Counted from the first letter of the stretch, positions 10,735 to 22,309 are shown. The stretch: 64,000 nt of DNA from Ceratothoa steindachneri (GCA_963969495.1 OZ018323.1:73876920-73940919), one strand, 5' to 3'. Numbers and translations are program-made. The notes: a model not told the origin generated them from the letters alone.

Positions 10735-10931
10735 TATATAACACCCTACCCCAATCTCTTTCGTATGCGGATGTAAGCAATCCCGACACTATCCCAGTGC
10801 AAGGGGTCCAGTCTGCCTTTGATATCACTCAGGAAATTTACTGAAATGTTCCGATGCAATGTTTTCGTCCGTGAGATATTCCTTTTTCTCTTTGTCTGCG
10901 CGGCCCGCTTTCTCTCTCTCTCTCCGTGACA

Positions 10932-11012
10932 TAATTAACAAATCAAGATAGGAATACTATTAATTTAAGAGGCAGTACCTTAAACGTTTGCTTAGTTATA
11001 AGCAGTTTTTAA
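10932..11012 (+). pseudogene. Polinton capsid-like protein, 3' part
   Basis: Directly after the right LTR of Gypsy-1 the translation reads TNQDRN, then TINLRGSTLNV, and stops at 11010-11012. This is the characteristic C-terminus of the protein begun at 1877. If one copy of the 5-base target duplication (TGGTT at 2464-2468, diverged to TAATT at 10932-10936) is discounted, the two gene parts fall into the same frame. That is strong evidence that the Gypsy element interrupted one gene. Confidence 0.7.
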
Positions 11013-11169
11013 ATATAATAAATATGAAGATATATAATAGTATGAAATTATATAGAAATTATCATATAGCAAGAGAGCTATCTAGTTTAAAAAAGCGGTG
11101 TGCAAGTCGCATACCACGTCCTCGATTCCTGAAAATCGAAATTATATTTTGGAACTTATAAAGTTTCAA

Positions 11170-11325
11170 ACATTAAATAGTATATTAAATGAATATATAC
11201 TGTCTTGAATGTAAGACTCAAACATCTACTAAAGATACTCAACAATTTACAAACACCACAAAAAACCTATGATGAAATGGAGTTATCATGTATGTAACAG
11301 TATTAAGACTCAGTAATTAACGTTT
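11170..11325 (+). pseudogene. Polinton small zinc-ribbon protein, frameshifted
   Basis: A Cys pair appears in YCLECKTQTSTKDTQQFTN (about 11196-11250). After a frameshift MKWSYHVCNSIKTQ (about 11275-11316) carries the second, partly lost pair (the first Cys is Tyr or His here). The shape, roughly 50 residues with CxxC ... CxxC, matches small zinc-ribbon proteins (DUF5679-like) encoded next to the capsid genes in invertebrate Polintons. Function unknown; a nucleic-acid-binding or virion role is inference. Confidence 0.5.
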
Positions 11326-11337
11326 AAGAGTGTAAAA

Positions 11338-11485
11338 TCTGGTTGGTTTGTTTTCACTGTACCAAATTTAACAGCAGCAGCTGGTGCAGCAGGAAGTTTA
11401 ACAGAGGGTGCATCCAGTATAGATAAGGCAGGTAATCAAAAGAAAGCTGCAGATAAGCTAATTGCAGAGAAGAAAAGAAATAACC
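11338..11485 (+). pseudogene. Polinton Ala/Gly-rich small protein, N-terminal fragment
   Basis: The frame reads FTVPNLTAAAGAAGSLTEGA, followed by SSIDKAGNQKKAADKLIAEK and KRNNQKMK. A Val-Pro-Asn-Leu start, an Ala/Gly-rich hydrophobic stretch and a Lys/Ala-rich helix recur in a small Polinton protein located after the zinc-ribbon gene. The C-terminal half is missing; homology fades at about 11485 and mariner sequence starts near 11520. The hydrophobic stretch could be membrane-active or a virion component (inference). Confidence 0.5.
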
Positions 11486-11519
11486 AAAAAATGAAGCCAA
11501 AAAACGAAGAGACAGGGAT

Positions 11520-12330
11520 TGTACAAGGGGCGGTCAATAAGTTTGCGAACCGGTTCGAGAAAAACAGAGCAAGGGAGATGGCTGTTTGTAGGGGGTTTAG
11601 GACAAGTTATGACAAGTCAGGACCTGTAGCCGCACGCTCCTGCCTCGTCTATTTAAGAAGGAGTAGCTGTTTACAGATCTTCAGTCACAAATTTTTCAAC
11701 AATGGAGAAGCTTGAGCACTGTGCAATGATAAAATTTTTGACCAAGGTAGGCAAGAATGCAAAAGAGATCCATGAACGCATGTTGCAGTGTACACCCACA
11801 CGGCCCCTTCCTATGCAACCATTGTTCGCTGGAATAGAGAGTTCCGCCATGGTCGTGAGTCCCTTGAAGATGACCCCCGCCCAGGACGCCCGTTAGACGT
11901 GACCAACGAGGAAAATGTGGCCCGTATGGAGAGGATGATCCTCGAAAATCGACGGGTGAAGTTCGAGTAAATCGACCGAGAACTTGCAATATCACATGGA
12001 AGTGTTATTAACATTATCCCTGACAATTTAACCATGACCAAGGTATCTGCGTGTTAGGTCCCTAGAAACCTGACGCCCCATGATCGACTTCAACGTCGTA
12101 AAAGTCCACAAGGCCAGAGTTGCCCAAGCTGCCTTGCGCGAGTGCAGATTCGAAGAGCTTAACCATCCCCCCCTACAGTCCAGATCTGGCCTCTAGCGAC
12201 TACTTTTTATCCCGCCAGCTCAAGGCTGCACTGCGTGGACGCCGGTTTGGAGACTCGAAGTAAATGCTAGAGACTTTCTTTTTTTGGATTTCGAGTCCTG
12301 CTCCGACAAATACATATTTCTGGCAATTCA
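11520..12330 (+). mobile_element. mariner-type transposon, internally deleted, 3' truncated
   Basis: The left end (about 11520: ACAAGGGGCGGTCAATAAG) resembles the terminal repeat of irritans/cecropia-like mariners, followed by a typical 5' untranslated region that ends in the ATG at 11702. The transposase is interrupted by frameshifts and a deletion. No matching right terminal repeat is seen, so the element is probably truncated near 12330. It sits in the Polinton just after its Ala/Gly-rich gene. Confidence 0.75.
11702..12290 (+). pseudogene. mariner transposase, broken and deleted
   Basis: The N-terminal helix-turn-helix starts MEKLEHCAMIKFLTKVGKNA (11702 on). A frameshift near 11790 moves the reading to APSYATIVRWNREFRHGRES, then LEDDPRPGRPLDVTNEENVA, the linker of HTH_48-type mariners. 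A stop lies near 11970; ISHGSVINII follows, then VSA and a frame change before VPRNLTPHDRLQRRK (about 12055-12105). The catalytic core is largely absent: the text jumps from about 12125 to the late motif around PDLASSDYFL (about 12180-12205), followed by LKAALRGRRFGDSK (about 12220-12262). The first two catalytic Asp regions are therefore deleted. Confidence 0.8.
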
Positions 12331-12479
12331 TGCTCAGTTTTGGTAATCACTAAATGACGAGATAAATTTTTATGTTCTGCCACTTCAGAAGCTTACAAGC
12401 AAAACTCACCAAACTTCACCAAAATAGTCGAAAAGTGTCTTCAAAATACTATAAACTAATTATACTATTAATTACTGTT

Positions 12480-12980
12480 GAATCACAAAGGCTAGCCAGC
12501 GGCAGAGGTTGCAAACGAAAAGGCAAGCAAAGCAGGTACTTAATAATAAAGTGAAGGCCCACTGGTGTGTTGACACGCCCTGGCGCGTACCAACAACTGG
12601 TCTCCTCCCTCCTTTACTGTCCGCCCAGCTTTATTATGGGTTCTGCCGTTTTAGGCAAAGGCTAGAGGAAGGATATCTCGATCCCAAACCAGGATCGGGA
12701 GGGCCCATAGACCAGCACCACAAGACCGGTGTCTCGGCTTCTCTCTGCAGCCGAGGATGAAGCTTGGTGATCTCGAACCTCTCCTGCCAACAAGGTCCTT
12801 CTCCCCTCGTTTAAAATGCGGGTCCGAATACTGCCTACAAATTCCTACCCATTTAAACCTTGTGCAGGTTGATGCCCTCAAGAGGGCATCCGTCATCATC
12901 GATATCGATGTACTTACCAAAGACGTAGTATATCTTCAGTCTCGGGAACAGATTCTGTTTCGGTACGATTCATGATCGGG
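12480..12980. other. GC-richer unclassified segment
   Basis: About 500 bases are clearly GC-richer than the surroundings, with open frames on both strands (12509-12760 plus, 12757-12975 plus, 12651-12920 minus). I do not recognise any of the translations. The composition resembles LTR or non-LTR retrotransposon sequence elsewhere in the window. It may be a further fragment of a mobile element, but no ends or motifs support a name. The preceding 12330-12480 holds nothing recognisable. Confidence 0.3.
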
Positions 12981-13575
12981 CTCACTTTTCAGTGTTTAAA
13001 ACGTTCACGTATCATTCTAGCAGAGAATTGGAAGTGTGTCAAAGTTTTTTCATATAGATTTAGAAAAAATACCTTTTTTTTTCAAGGATAGCTGGGCCAT
13101 TATCTCGAATCTGGTGTCTGTAAAGGACTCGTCGATATAATTTTCTCCAAATTCTATAGCCGAGTTGCTGTTCCATCAACATTCTATGTTCGTCAGGCAA
13201 TCGTTGAAGGTTCTATACTTTACTTCATCTCAACACACGTCGAAACATTTAACCAGCAAATTTCGCTTGCGATATTCTGTGCATCATTTTTCGACTCCTC
13301 GGCGACAGAGACTTGACTTTCATCTTAGGTGTATTTTAGAGCATATTGTCTGAGTGTATTCTGCCAGGTTTAGGCGAATGATCAGCCTTTTATTGAGTAA
13401 GCCAAAGAGAGATCAGCCAATTTCTATTGGTTTCTGCCACTTTTTTCTAACTTCAATAGTATTCAATTGGAAAGAGAAATTTCTAGTAGTTAGGTCAGCT
13501 TATTTCCTGAAATTAGCGTTCGATTGTTTTCTCCACAAGCCGGTTGCTAAAAGTTCCATCCCATTCATTTTTCTA
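12980..13575. other. AT-rich segment without recognisable features
   Basis: Short open frames (13165-13353 and 13354-13590 plus) have no recognisable domain. I see no repeat ends. Confidence 0.4.
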
Positions 13576-14420
13576 AATGATAAAGAGTAACACCAGGTAC
13601 GTGATTGCAGAAAGAAAACTACAAGAAATTGGCTATAGAAAAGAACACCAACAACCAGTGAATAGCAGCCACAGGTTAGCAGTAATGGCTATGCTCTATT
13701 ACCCGCACGCTGGAAACATAGACCAACCTGGAATATTAGCATTAAAATATAATAAAATGCTCCGCAAAAATGGTACCAACAGGGACCGTTGGTTCCTAGC
13801 AACCCGGCGTATGTGAAATACTGAGGGAGCTAAACATACAGGAGAAGAAAATAGAAACCAAATTTAAAAATTAAAACAGAAAGAAGCAACTAGCAAAAAC
13901 CTGAATATACGAAAACGAGAAAGAACCACATCCTTAGGAAAAAACAGAGGAGAGTACCTTAAATGAAAGAATATAAAACCACAGTCATCACACCGGATAT
14001 AAAAGAGATACTAAAGCTGTCCTGAACTTAAAAAGATACTGCAGGCCATCTCGACCAGCCACTCCAAACACCAAGCTCAGAAGATAAAAAAACAGTCACT
14101 AAATACGAGGAAAGCACAATCGACGTATAAATTAATAGAGAAATATTTAACTTAGAAAATTTAACTAAAATAGAGATTAATTTACAGAAGATTGGTCAAA
14201 CCAAGATGTCATACTCGATGACATCGGAGCAGGAAAATATATATGGACATTTTCGTCCCACCACCATGAAGGACATATTGGAAAAATATTTTAACAAAGG
14301 TGCATTTTACTAGATTTTGGTGCGGAATAGAGAAATAAGAAACCCCAAATAAAATATTTTCCCGCGGAAAATAAGAGATTGACAAACCTAAATGATGAGC
14401 GAAAGAATTCTCCCCAAATG
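13575..14420 (+). other. A-rich, strand-asymmetric segment of unknown origin
   Basis: The plus strand is markedly A-rich and T-poor here, unlike the roughly symmetric AT-rich DNA on both sides. It begins with a 79-codon open frame (13577-13816: hydrophilic, includes SSHRLAVMAMLYYPHAG) and continues with many stops. Such purine bias is typical of retroelement or viral sense strands, but no reverse transcriptase, integrase or other motif is recognisable. It could be an old retroelement fragment or neutral drift. Confidence 0.3.
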
Positions 14421-17400
14421 CTGGATCTCTCAGTATCTAAGCAATCTTATGCAACTGGAAAATATCCTCCTAACTTTCACTCCTTTATTGACCTCATTAG
14501 TTAGTCGCGAGTTAATTTGTCTTTTAGAGACCCCAAAACAAAATACAAACAAACATTGGTTAGGCTGCTCCAATGCAATTGTGTTGATATTACTCATAGC
14601 AAAAAGAAACCAAGGAACGCGGATTCTCGGACTCATTATTGGACGAAGTCTCGGTAGACCTAGGCGTAATGAATTCGTTTAGTGTATGACGGGTATTTGA
14701 GGTTGGTCTACTAAGTTCGGGGTCTGCTTTCGGCCTTTGCTATCTTTTCCTGAGCTGAGAGTTTACCTTGTTACTGAGCAAGGAACGCCTTGCTGATAAT
14801 AGGGTCTACTTTGGGATGTTATTTATTCTGTAGAAAAATTTAAGCTTGGCCGTCGGTTGGCCAGTCCTCCGTTTATGGCGGGGCTTACTTGAATAGAGGG
14901 GTGTCTTCGTGTGTACAAGTTGATAGAGAGAAAATAACCATGGAATTTTGATTCAGGCCTCTGCAAGATAATTTTATCTTGGCCACATGGATAAATTTAG
15001 GAAATAAGATTTCGTATTTCATGGCTCTGTGACAATAAAAAATTCTCTAGTCTTCCTTGTTTCTCAGTTTGGTGTGTTTGATAAATAGCTCTGCACATCT
15101 GTTTCGGCGTATCAATAATTTTAGTGTGTCCAGAATGGTCAGCAAAGATAGTGAAGGAAGCGCCTTTTGGACGTGTGAGTGTGTATGCGTGTGATTTTGT
15201 GAAAGCGTCTCGAATTAATATTTTCCTATATAGTCTTTACAAGAATAAAGTATTTGCATATACTATTTACATGGTTCCATGACGAAATGTTATACAATTT
15301 CAGTAGGCTAATTGCAGGTGCACAATTTTGTGTGAGCCCATTTTAAGACTTTTAAGGACTCACATGACACTCATTTGTGAGGATTCTCTGTTAATTCTAA
15401 TCCACTTTGCAATAGTCTACTACAATTGCTCTTTTAATTTTATATAAGTCACAAACTGTTACATCTTTTCTTTTTAATTTTATATCTGGAGCAACGTACG
15501 AGTTTCAACACAAAATTTCCTCGGCTTTATGATTAATATGCTTCAAAAATAGTATTTCCCTACTGATAACTATTGTACTCTACTAGATAGTGCCTTCCAC
15601 CACGCTTTTATTGATCTGTTAATATTTTTTCATTTGAATAAATATATTTAATTCTTTAATGTTACTACGATAAATTATTCTTTGCCCTGGAGCTTTCGTA
15701 GATTTAATTTTATATGTAAATGTAAACACCAGCTTCTTCATTGAGTGATCTTTTATCAAGTTTTGAGAACTGATCAAATGCCACCCGTTGCTAGTCTATT
15801 TGCTTATTTTCCACTTATCTTAGATGAGATTTGGATGGCAGTTTAAGCTTTCTGCTCCACTTTTTCATTCGAACAATTAATGTCTCTTATTAAGGTTCAT
15901 TTGTTTACCTAGTATCAAAATGCATTTGATTCTCTTTGTAAATATTGGTATGTATGATTCTTAATTAATTTGGATTCTCTGATAAGTTTCTTGACGTTAC
16001 ACTTTTTTCGGTGTATTCAGATATATGTAATTTTTCATTAGATTTTCTAGCATTACAGTGTATTTATTTCTTTTCTTGATTCTTTTTGCCGATTACTTTG
16101 TTTGACGATGTTTACTGCTCCTTTTAATTACGTTTTAAAGAAAATGTAGAAAAATGGTAAAGAGGAGATGTGTCAATAGAATGAACGCATGGCTTTTCAG
16201 GCTAGATTAAGAGCAATTGCCACTGGGTTCTGGAAAATTAAAGAAAAGAAACCCATTTAGTCGATGCTTCATTATTCTTATTCCTTCGTATAAAGGAGAA
16301 AAGAAGTTGGAAAATATTATTATTATAAATTATTCTGCATTGAGAGTCTTGATATGGAATATTTTTGTAGCATTTATGCTCAGGATCCGACGTATTTTTC
16401 TCGAGAGAAATAAAGATGAGGCTTTGGCTTTTATTTAATTTGCATTTTTCTAAAGGTTTCGTCATCTATTTATGGCATCCTCCGAGTGATAATTATAATT
16501 TATAATTTACTTATTTGTTAAAGTATTTTTTTAAAGTTTTAGTGAAATAGAAAGATAAGTTGTAGGTGACTAAAAATTTAGGCTGTTTTTCATATGCAGA
16601 TAACATTCATTATCTACGGCTATAAAAACTAATTTATGGAGTAGTCGAATGTTTCCCACGACTTAAATTATAGATTATTTACAGGTCACATTTAAAATTG
16701 CAGAAGCCATCAAAATTAAGCCAAATAACCTCGACATAAATATTATGTAAAACCAATTAATTTAAAAACAAACTATATATTTTGTGAACGTTTCATGTGA
16801 ATAACTGCATACATATATATGCATATGTATATCCTAAAATAATGTAATTAAAAGGATTCATAGGGTCGATTAGACGCCGGATTATACTGATAACTATTTT
16901 AGGGATCTTCAACACATTTCTCTCAATGGGTGTTCTGGTTGCATAAGGTTGATTTTTATCAGCGTGGCCTACGGATTATCAGAATTTTTATCATTATTTT
17001 TAATAACTTAAATACTCCTTCATCTTTTTATAGATTATAAAATAGAATGCAGACTAGAAAATTAAAATACCTTTCTCGGATGTATAAATTAAAGACATAA
17101 GCCTCCTCTGCTTTATAGTATTTCGTAAGCCCAATCAATCCGAATCCTACACATATTCTTCCCCTGCCACCTTAACTCTGTGAAATGGTAGGTGATAAGT
17201 TTGTAGTTTAATGTAACTTTACGAATGTGCGAACAACTATTACTCTACAATAAATTGAACTATGTGACGAAATTTTTTATTAACTTGCAAAAACAGCTAT
17301 CAACTATAAACAATAGATCTTGTTCACCAGTTTGCAACTGCTTAAAAACGTAACCCTTCTAAAATAATAAAAATAGATAGTTCCTGTTCTTATCATATAC

Positions 17401-17640
17401 CATTCTTTGGCAAATATTAGGTGTTTTATCTGTTAGTTTGTATGGGTGGCTAGCTGAAGATTTTTTGAAACTAAATTTACAATGTATCTTTAGGATCCGG
17501 AAGGAGTTATTTTTCTTTCCGCGTCTCCTCATTCACTTTTAGCAAAAATGATTCGAGTATGATTCCTACATATTTTTGTATTATATGACAACGACTTGAT
17601 CTTGTTGATCAAATCTTTACATTGGAAAAAAGTTCATTAA
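14420..17640. other. AT-rich intergenic DNA
   Basis: About 3.2 kb of AT-rich sequence with only short chance frames (14392-14682, 16217-16438 and others). No domain, repeat array or RNA gene is recognisable. Confidence 0.5.
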
Positions 17641-19095
17641 GTTAAAATGGACCCAACTCAACCCATAAGCAACGAGAGAAGATGGATGTAGAAATTTCAA
17701 TTTGTGGAGGTTAGCCCAAGAGAGGTCAAAGGTGCAAACATTCCCAGACATAGTCTGGCCATATTACCTTAGATTATGGCCCCCAGAACGTTTAATCAGT
17801 TATTAACCCTATCGGGCGCTCCCCCCCCCTCCATTGTGCTCAGTTATCATCCCCCAGTGGAAAGTCTAAAATGAGATCTATCACCCCCTCAGCCGCTTTG
17901 TGGCGTTAGTGACTTGGGGCTGTTTACACAGCTACATTCAAAGTCTCCCATGGGACGCCAGGTGTCTATTACCTCTCTCCCTAACCCCGTCCCTCGCAGA
18001 AACCCTCCGTATTTATGCAAGCGACTCCATTCATTGTCAGCGAAAGTTCTTCCGAATTCCTTCCGTCACGTTTCCCGTCGAGTCGCTGCGTGAACGCCTG
18101 TGATCCCTTGCGTTGATCTTACCTTCGTAATCTCTCTGGTCAGAGACGGATTACTCACTTTTGCTATTCCCAATTCTAAGGGCTAACAAGGATCAACTCT
18201 CTGCTTAATCCCTCCACTCTACAAGGTCCGTGTACCTTAAACTCAACCGTGCGACAAGATCAAGGAAGTCCGAGAAGTCCTTCTGTGCAGATTCACATCT
18301 GGTCGCCGAGCCGACACCAGCCCCTTAAGCGGACTCTCTTTCCCCTCCGCTTCGTGATTCCCATTTGAAGGACAACTTGGAACCTAATCTACGCTAATCT
18401 TGCTCTCTACGATGTCCTCCCGAGGTTTCATCGAATTCACCGGCGCTGAGGTAAAACCGAGGTCCCAGTCCCATGATATTTCCTCCATTTAATTCACTCC
18501 CCCAAAACCTCCATAATTCCCCGCATTTTAATTAATATTATCTCAACCCGCGTTTAATAACGGTCTTTAAGTTATTGTTACAATTCCACGGCTATTCCCA
18601 TTTATTCCTTGCCCGCCTGTATTAACAAGTGGTCACTTATTCATTAATATATTAGTTTGCTTAGTTTCGTGTATATTAAAAGTTATTTTTGTAAGAGGTT
18701 TTTCTTTCAATAACTCCTGAGCTGAAACGGCAATTTCGATTCCCCCCTAATATTCGCTAACCTTGGATTAGCGCACTTGAATATAAATTGGGCACAAGCC
18801 CTTAGCTGGGACTTGCCAGCCTTGTTAAATACCCATGGGCCCGACTCTATATAGAGCGTGATACCACCGTGTCGTTCCTCTACACTATCATTCTCTTCTA
18901 TATTCTATCCTCGGACACTAAGACATACAAGTCGAACTCTCAAAACATATGTAGGAAGAAGAAAATCACTGAAACGAAAGAGTAACGCGGTGAAATCCTG
19001 CACTGTGTTTTGGAGGGGAGAGGAGGCTTTGTTCAGTCGTGGGAGGAGGCAGGTGATAATAATAAACATTTATGCCAAACTATAAATACTTGATA
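17640..19095. other. GC-enriched island, possible solo LTR
   Basis: Composition rises sharply (C-rich runs near 17821-17840 and 18340-18360, a CCC-rich stretch near 19090) between AT-rich flanks. Open frames (17900-18103 and 18858-19085 plus) are unrecognised. The size and composition resemble the LTRs at 2469, 27067 and 39691, and TATA-like CTATATAGAG lies at about 18847. I could not find matching ends or a target duplication, so the LTR idea is only inference. Confidence 0.3.
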
Positions 19096-20110
19096 TCCTC
19101 CCCCCCTTCTAACCGCTATAAACAATATAATTTTCAATAACTTCACCATTCTCTTTTATTCACATCGCAAAATATCTCCTCTTATCAAATTCTTTCTGGA
19201 TTTCGAGGCTAACTTGTGCGAGATAATTGTGCTATAAATGGCGCTTCGATAGTTTTAGAGGGATTTACACTTATTGTGTCGTGAAATGCCTCACCCAATT
19301 ATTAAAATATCATGGGCGATATTGACAGCCATCGATAGAAACATAGTTTACTTCTGACAATTCTCAAAAATCGAGAGAAACGTGTTAAGTGTGGGCAGCC
19401 CTTAGAGAAATAGTACTGGCCCTCTCTGAGGTGAAGGACGAATTTCGGTCTAAGAAAATTAATTAGACTAAATAAGACTGGATTGATCTAAGACTTTGAT
19501 AGATAAATTAAGATAAAAGTTTAAAGTTGCAATAAATAAAACTTGCTCGTTACGAGGTACAAATGAATTGAATCTACTGAAACGATAATGGATCATAGTT
19601 AATTGTAACTAAGCGTACATGAATATAAATGAAAGCAGGTTTCCCACAGGTCATGCATGACTCATATATTAGACACTCCTTCCTGCTGAGTAGAACAATA
19701 AAAATATAATGGGGTTATAAACTCTGATTGAGTGTTTGGTGAAGGTTGATGACACACTCCTGAAGACTAATGAGTAGACATCTGTTTTTGGCATTAACTG
19801 CCGATCTTTTAGATAATTTGCTTAGAAGTTGCGTTGAACCTCGTGGTAAAGTGTTGGTGAGCTTGCTTAACTGCTATATTGGGGAAAACAAGAAAGGATT
19901 AGATGTTTTCTTTGTTGAAGCAGATGGTATTTTTAGATCTCGCATTGCATTGTATTGATATTTTTTTTCTCTTTACAGGCCTCTAAGAGGTAGGCTAAAT
20001 TTTTTTCACTTGGATTTAAAGCGAAATTTAAACGAGGCCCTACCATGGGGAATTTAACAATGAGAGATCAATAAAGAAAGTAGTGGAAGTATAAGAAGTG
20101 AAAATACTGG
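19095..20110. other. AT-rich segment without recognisable features
   Basis: It contains one 62-codon open frame (19770-19958 plus, starting MSRHLFLALTADLLDNLL) that I do not recognise. No repeat structure seen. Confidence 0.4.
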
Positions 20111-20470
20111 AAGAAATATAGCCTCAAGCCCTTATGCAGTCATTGTCACCAGGAGGGTGTTCAGCTGCGAGCACTGGGGCGGGAAGCGAGTTGCCTTTCT
20201 TAGAAGTTTTAGTTGTAGCGAAGTTATTGTTAGCTTGATGCATCATCCAACCCTTGGACGGTGATGTTGGATCAAAGAAAGTCGAGTTAAAATAGAAAAC
20301 AGCCGACTCGAATATCGTCGGAATACGCATAATTAACACCTCACTTACCGCGAATAGCGCGATGGATGGGAATCCACTCAAAGGCGACTTCCTCTTTATC
20401 AGGCCCCTTCTGTTTGTGTTAATCAGCTTCTTCATGAATTTCGGTAGGAAGCATTAAGTCGTTCCTACGA
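20110..20470 (-). other. 103-codon open frame in a GC-balanced patch, unidentified
   Basis: A minus-strand frame (20435-20124) begins MKKLINTNRRGLIKRKSPLS and includes a hydrophobic stretch (IALFAVSEVLIMRIPTIF) that could be a membrane segment. It ends Pro/Ala-rich. Base composition is more even than the flanks. I do not recognise a family. It could be a degraded retroelement leader or a small real exon; neither can be shown. Confidence 0.25.
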
Positions 20471-22130
20471 GATGCGGTCACAATGTTAGGAAAATAGATA
20501 TAGATTATAGATTTTTATGTTAATCAAATATCCGCAAGAGAGTCTTGAAATTGTTTTGGTGTAAGGTAGGAAATTTTCAAAGTAAAAAAAGTTCTAATTT
20601 TTAAATTCAACGATGAGCACTCTTATCGCATTCACTAAGAAGTTGGATAAATCATATCTCTTCTGTCTCATGTAGACAAAAATCAACTCCAGATGTTTTT
20701 TGTACATTTCAAAGTGAAATTAAGGTAAAACTTTGTTTCATTTAAAAATTTATAAGCAACCTTACGATTTCAATTGTGGAGGGCAGTAGGGCACGTTCAA
20801 ATCTTCAGAGGCGAAAGCCTATGAATACACAATAGTTACCGCAAAGCCCTGATTTGGAATGTTTTGTTGAGTGACTAGCGAGAGCAATAAAATGGGAGAA
20901 ATATTAATTCAATTTATGTGCACAATCCCATTCACTTTTCGTAAAACAATTAAGCTAACACAATATTTCATTGCTTATTCTTCACCTTCCACTCTCTTGT
21001 TTCAAAGCCCACATCTTTCCTTCATTACTTTATATAAGCTTTTTTAAAATGATAAAATATCTTCTTTTTTTTAATCTGAGAATTGACTGAAAACAAACTT
21101 GACAACAAAGGAAATCTAGCAACAATCTTTTCCTTAATTTGAAGTTCTAATTTCTCATTTCATACATTGTGCCATATCATCCGATGTTATTCATCTTCAA
21201 TTAAGATCATTTTTAAAGAGCATTCAATCTAATGGCCATATTTACACCGTTCAAATAAAGTTAAATCTTGTTTCTTGGCACTTATTACATATACCGTCGT
21301 ATTAATTTATCAGTTGCTGAAATTGAGCGATTCATGAGAAGAAATGAAGCGCAATGGCACAAGTACTCTTTACTTATTTGGTACAATGAGGGAGCAGAGG
21401 AAATGATAAAGAAAGAAGGGAATCTAAGATTGACCGCTATATCATAACTACCTTAATTAATAATCACGAGCGAAGGAGAAAGGAAATGTGTAGCATTAAT
21501 TGTGAAATGTTTGTTAGTTTATTTATTTCAATGATAAATTGGTATTTAAAACCGAAAAGTTGTTTAAACCTGCCTCCTTTGGTAGGGAGAGGGCTAACTG
21601 GATTAATTAAGTAGGACAAATCAATGCTATGATGAATATTGAGTCTTAAGATAAAAATGTGGTAGAATTTACGGAATAACTTGATATATTTTTATAAAAG
21701 AAAATGATAAAGTTTGGTAATGGTTTTATCGATCAAGTTATGGGATGACACATACATGTATCCTTACGAATAAACATAAATTTTCCGTTAAAACTTTAGT
21801 GGAATACTATATTAATATCTAAGATAAAAAGTTCTCCTACAAAGTCTTATTAACTTTGGAAAAATTCGCCAATCGATGCCCTGAGATTTCTTGTCTTTAA
21901 GGATCCGTTTAATTATAATCTTGTATCCCAAACGCTCTTGGCTGGTTTTAGACAAACTATGGGTGACAAACTAATTTTTTCATTTCAACACCTAGTTTTA
22001 GTTTTACACAATATTATCATTGGAAAAAACTATTTTTATCATCTGAGACTAATCCGATTGACCCTACATCCTATTAACCTGCTTATCAATAGTAATCAGA
22101 TTGCATATTGTCATTAAACAGTAAAAATTT
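20470..22130. other. AT-rich intergenic DNA
   Basis: No open frame of note, no repeat array and no RNA gene recognised. Confidence 0.5.
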
Positions 22131-22300
22131 GGCAAAAGTTTTGGCAACATTTTATTTCTATTAGTAAACGTGTTCATCCCAAAGGAAACTTGGGCAATCG
22201 CTATTTCTTTCTGAAAAAATTATCCACGGTTTTGGAATGGCCAGACTCTATAGAAATATACTTAGGTACTTTGAGGCTTGGAGGGTGAAGTTAGTTGAAG
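22130..22300 (+). pseudogene. possible Tc1 transposase C-terminal scrap
   Basis: The translation FLKKLSTVLEWPDS (about 22210-22250) followed by IEIYLGTLR resembles the Tc1 core segment around the third catalytic residue (VLEWP...SPDLNPIENLW) with the central PDLNP part deleted. Only about 30 residues can be followed and no terminal repeats are seen. Confidence 0.35.
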
Positions 22301-22309
22301 GCCGATAGT

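Larger units (their letters stand above)
2469..10931 (-). mobile_element. Ty3/Gypsy retrotransposon Gypsy-1, integrase upstream of RT
   Basis: The ends are two related LTRs in direct orientation. On the plus strand each begins TGTCGTAGGA (2469 and 8645) and ends CGTCACA or CGTGACA (3527 and 10931), so the coding-strand LTR is TGTCACG...TACGACA. Genes are on the minus strand, so the right LTR is the 5' one. Reading down from 8.2 kb: gag with a zinc knuckle, protease, integrase, reverse transcriptase, RNase H. Integrase before RT is unlike standard Gypsy and matches Gmr1-type elements. All reading frames are broken. The candidate 5-base target duplication is TGGTT / TAATT (two transitions). The right LTR is itself interrupted by a Tc1 element. 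The LTRs have diverged visibly, so the insertion is old. Confidence 0.85.
8645..10931 (-). repeat. Gypsy-1 right LTR (5' LTR), split by a Tc1 element
   Basis: LTR sequence occupies 8645-9391 and 10735-10931, about 940 bp without the Tc1. The halves meet exactly where the left LTR is continuous. Left-LTR bases near 3227-3245 (GCTGGGGAATATATAC) correspond to GCTGGGAAATA at 9381-9391 joined to TATAAC after 10736, with TA duplicated. The end (CCGTGACA, 10924-10931) abuts the resumed Polinton gene. A (TA)n run at 8621-8640 lies just inside the internal region, next to the LTR, and no primer-binding site is recognisable there. Confidence 0.8.
1..11485 (+). mobile_element. Polinton/Maverick DNA transposon remnant, interrupted
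   Basis: Five plus-strand gene remnants lie in one order: integrase, an unnamed protein, a capsid-like protein, a zinc-ribbon protein and an Ala/Gly-rich small protein. I recognise this set from large self-synthesising Polinton/Maverick transposons of invertebrates. All five carry stops or frameshifts, so the copy is dead. Two later insertions cut it: a Gypsy retrotransposon (2469-10931) inside the capsid-like gene and a mariner starting near 11520. The left end lies outside the window and no terminal inverted repeat is visible. The polymerase B, packaging ATPase and protease genes are not seen in the window. They may lie upstream of base 1 or be lost. Confidence 0.75.
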
